Source: Pseudarthrobacter cellobiosi (GTDB lineage Bacteria > Actinomycetota > Actinomycetes > Actinomycetales > Micrococcaceae). Taken from it: a stretch of 64,000 bases of DNA. The notes beneath the pieces are model-generated. The model worked only from the letters and a program-made list of their open reading frames with translations. It was not told where the DNA came from and searched no databases. Positions 63,436 through 64,000 of this stretch are shown piece by piece. The position numbers and the translations under genes are program-made. The stretch covers positions 124,001 to 188,000 of the forward strand of contig NZ_JAMXBJ010000045.1 of NCBI RefSeq assembly GCF_023913755.1, read 5' to 3'. Numbering within the stretch: position 1 is the first letter of the stretch; each line of letters begins with the position of its first letter.

Positions 63436-64000
63436 CTCCTGTTCCATGACTCAACGGCATTTCCACAGATCAGGACCCGGCCAAGGAGTCCAAGGAGGGT
63501 GCACGCGCACGCTGCGGGCCCGGCATTTCGCCTTCAACTCAGCCGTGGCGGAGATCCACACGGTTTGCCCAACGGAGGTGACTTTGCCGCGTTTCGGCAG
63601 AAGCTGCTGCCCCAGGTCCGGAACAAAGTGGTCGATAGCGGCAAGCCAGTATGCCGTCCGCTTCGGCCACCGTCAATTCCACATGGAGCAACACCATGGT
63701 CCATGTTCTTCCTTCGTCTCGTTGTAGCAAAAGGAGTTTGGGTCGGAGAAGCCGGCTCGGGTTCGTCAACAGGCCCGCATCGGCAAAAAGCGCAGAACCG
63801 GGACGCCCATGCCGGCGCCCACGTTGTCGGATGAGTTGCGTGGTGACCAGATCAGCATCGTTGGCGGCACCCGGAACTGCCAGGGCTGTCCGAAGCTCCG
63901 GTCGCGTTTCGAGCTGTCCTGCGTCGGTCAGCCGGAAGCTCCAACGCCCCAAGAGCCGCCCCCCTGACACTGAGCGGCCGCGGGCTGCCGCATAACACCA
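63436..64000. other. Right-hand end of window, no gene assigned
   Basis: 565 bp after element D. Open frames exist on both strands (a minus-strand frame reads TWTMVLLHVELTVAEADGIL), but none has a clear ribosome site or a family I recognise. It may contain part of a gene continuing beyond the window. Confidence 0.4.

Noticed and set aside
63539..63970. Minus-strand frame of 143 codons near the right edge
   Set aside because: No clear start signal or family; overlapping plus-strand frames are equally open.

Overview
The window looks like a high-GC actinobacterium of the family Micrococcaceae (Arthrobacter, Paenarthrobacter or Pseudarthrobacter type). The clues are a creatinine-pathway N-carbamoylsarcosine amidase whose D51/K144/C177 spacing and sequence match, from memory, the Arthrobacter enzyme; an overlapping zwf-opcA pair; PucR, IclR and GntR regulators; and strong GC bias. 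It reads as an accessory catabolic region, with pathway operons separated by broken genes and transposon debris.

Layout. (1) 1-6400: the end of a glycogen-debranching-type glycosidase, a fragment of an N-carbamoylsarcosine amidase, two paralogous IclR regulators, an intact N-carbamoylsarcosine amidase, and a decayed resolvase. (2) 6600-7700: a cassette of three very small genes belonging to dispersed, apparently undescribed families. (3) 7837-19532: a minus-strand operon (Rieske oxygenase, small beta-barrel protein, polar amino-acid ABC transporter, ferredoxin reductase) flanked by IclR and GntR genes, then a plus-strand RuMP operon (6-phospho-3-hexuloisomerase, 3-hexulose-6-phosphate synthase) followed by zwf-opcA. 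The same 17-bp tandem operator lies in both promoters. The simplest reading is uptake of a methylated nitrogenous compound, oxidative demethylation to formaldehyde, and formaldehyde fixation and oxidation through a dissimilatory RuMP cycle. (4) 19965-21855: a truncated second glycosidase copy and a second small-gene cassette. (5) 21977-38325: a divergent cluster around a PucR regulator. One arm has alcohol dehydrogenase, Baeyer-Villiger monooxygenase, esterase and semialdehyde dehydrogenase; the other has a GabT-like aminotransferase, CoA-transferase, glutaryl-CoA dehydrogenase, aldehyde dehydrogenase, 3-hydroxyacyl-CoA dehydrogenase, thiolase, a small coupled protein and an FUSC-type transporter. 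Together they could carry a C5 cyclic alcohol/ketone or a 5-aminovalerate-type compound through glutarate to acetyl-CoA. (6) 38479-44734: a third small-gene cassette, an NTF2-like protein, an M20 amidohydrolase, a molybdopterin oxidoreductase frameshifted by an exact 61-bp tandem duplication, and an ArgA-type acetyltransferase. (7) 45173-54567: NCS1 permease plus hydantoinase B and A (N-methylhydantoinase type), a hybrid histidine kinase with a LuxR-type regulator, and two small genes. A 132-133 bp structured leader is duplicated upstream of hyuA and of one of the small genes. (8) 54880-64000: a transposon graveyard. It holds IS3 fragments, a frameshifted resolvase, an APC permease, a third glycosidase fragment, and at least five sets of Tn7-like transposon ends (TGT...ACA, about 20-bp repeated sites). 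Three of these elements have intact 5-bp target duplications. One is split by an IS21-family element with its own 7-bp duplication, and another retains a fragment resembling the TnsA endonuclease.

The creatinine-type pathway (permease, HyuA/HyuB, N-carbamoylsarcosine amidase) appears in two blocks about 40 kb apart. The most notable points are the shared demethylase/RuMP operator, the Tn7-like elements inserted at one fixed distance from a conserved sequence, the dispersed small-protein families, and the duplicated leader.
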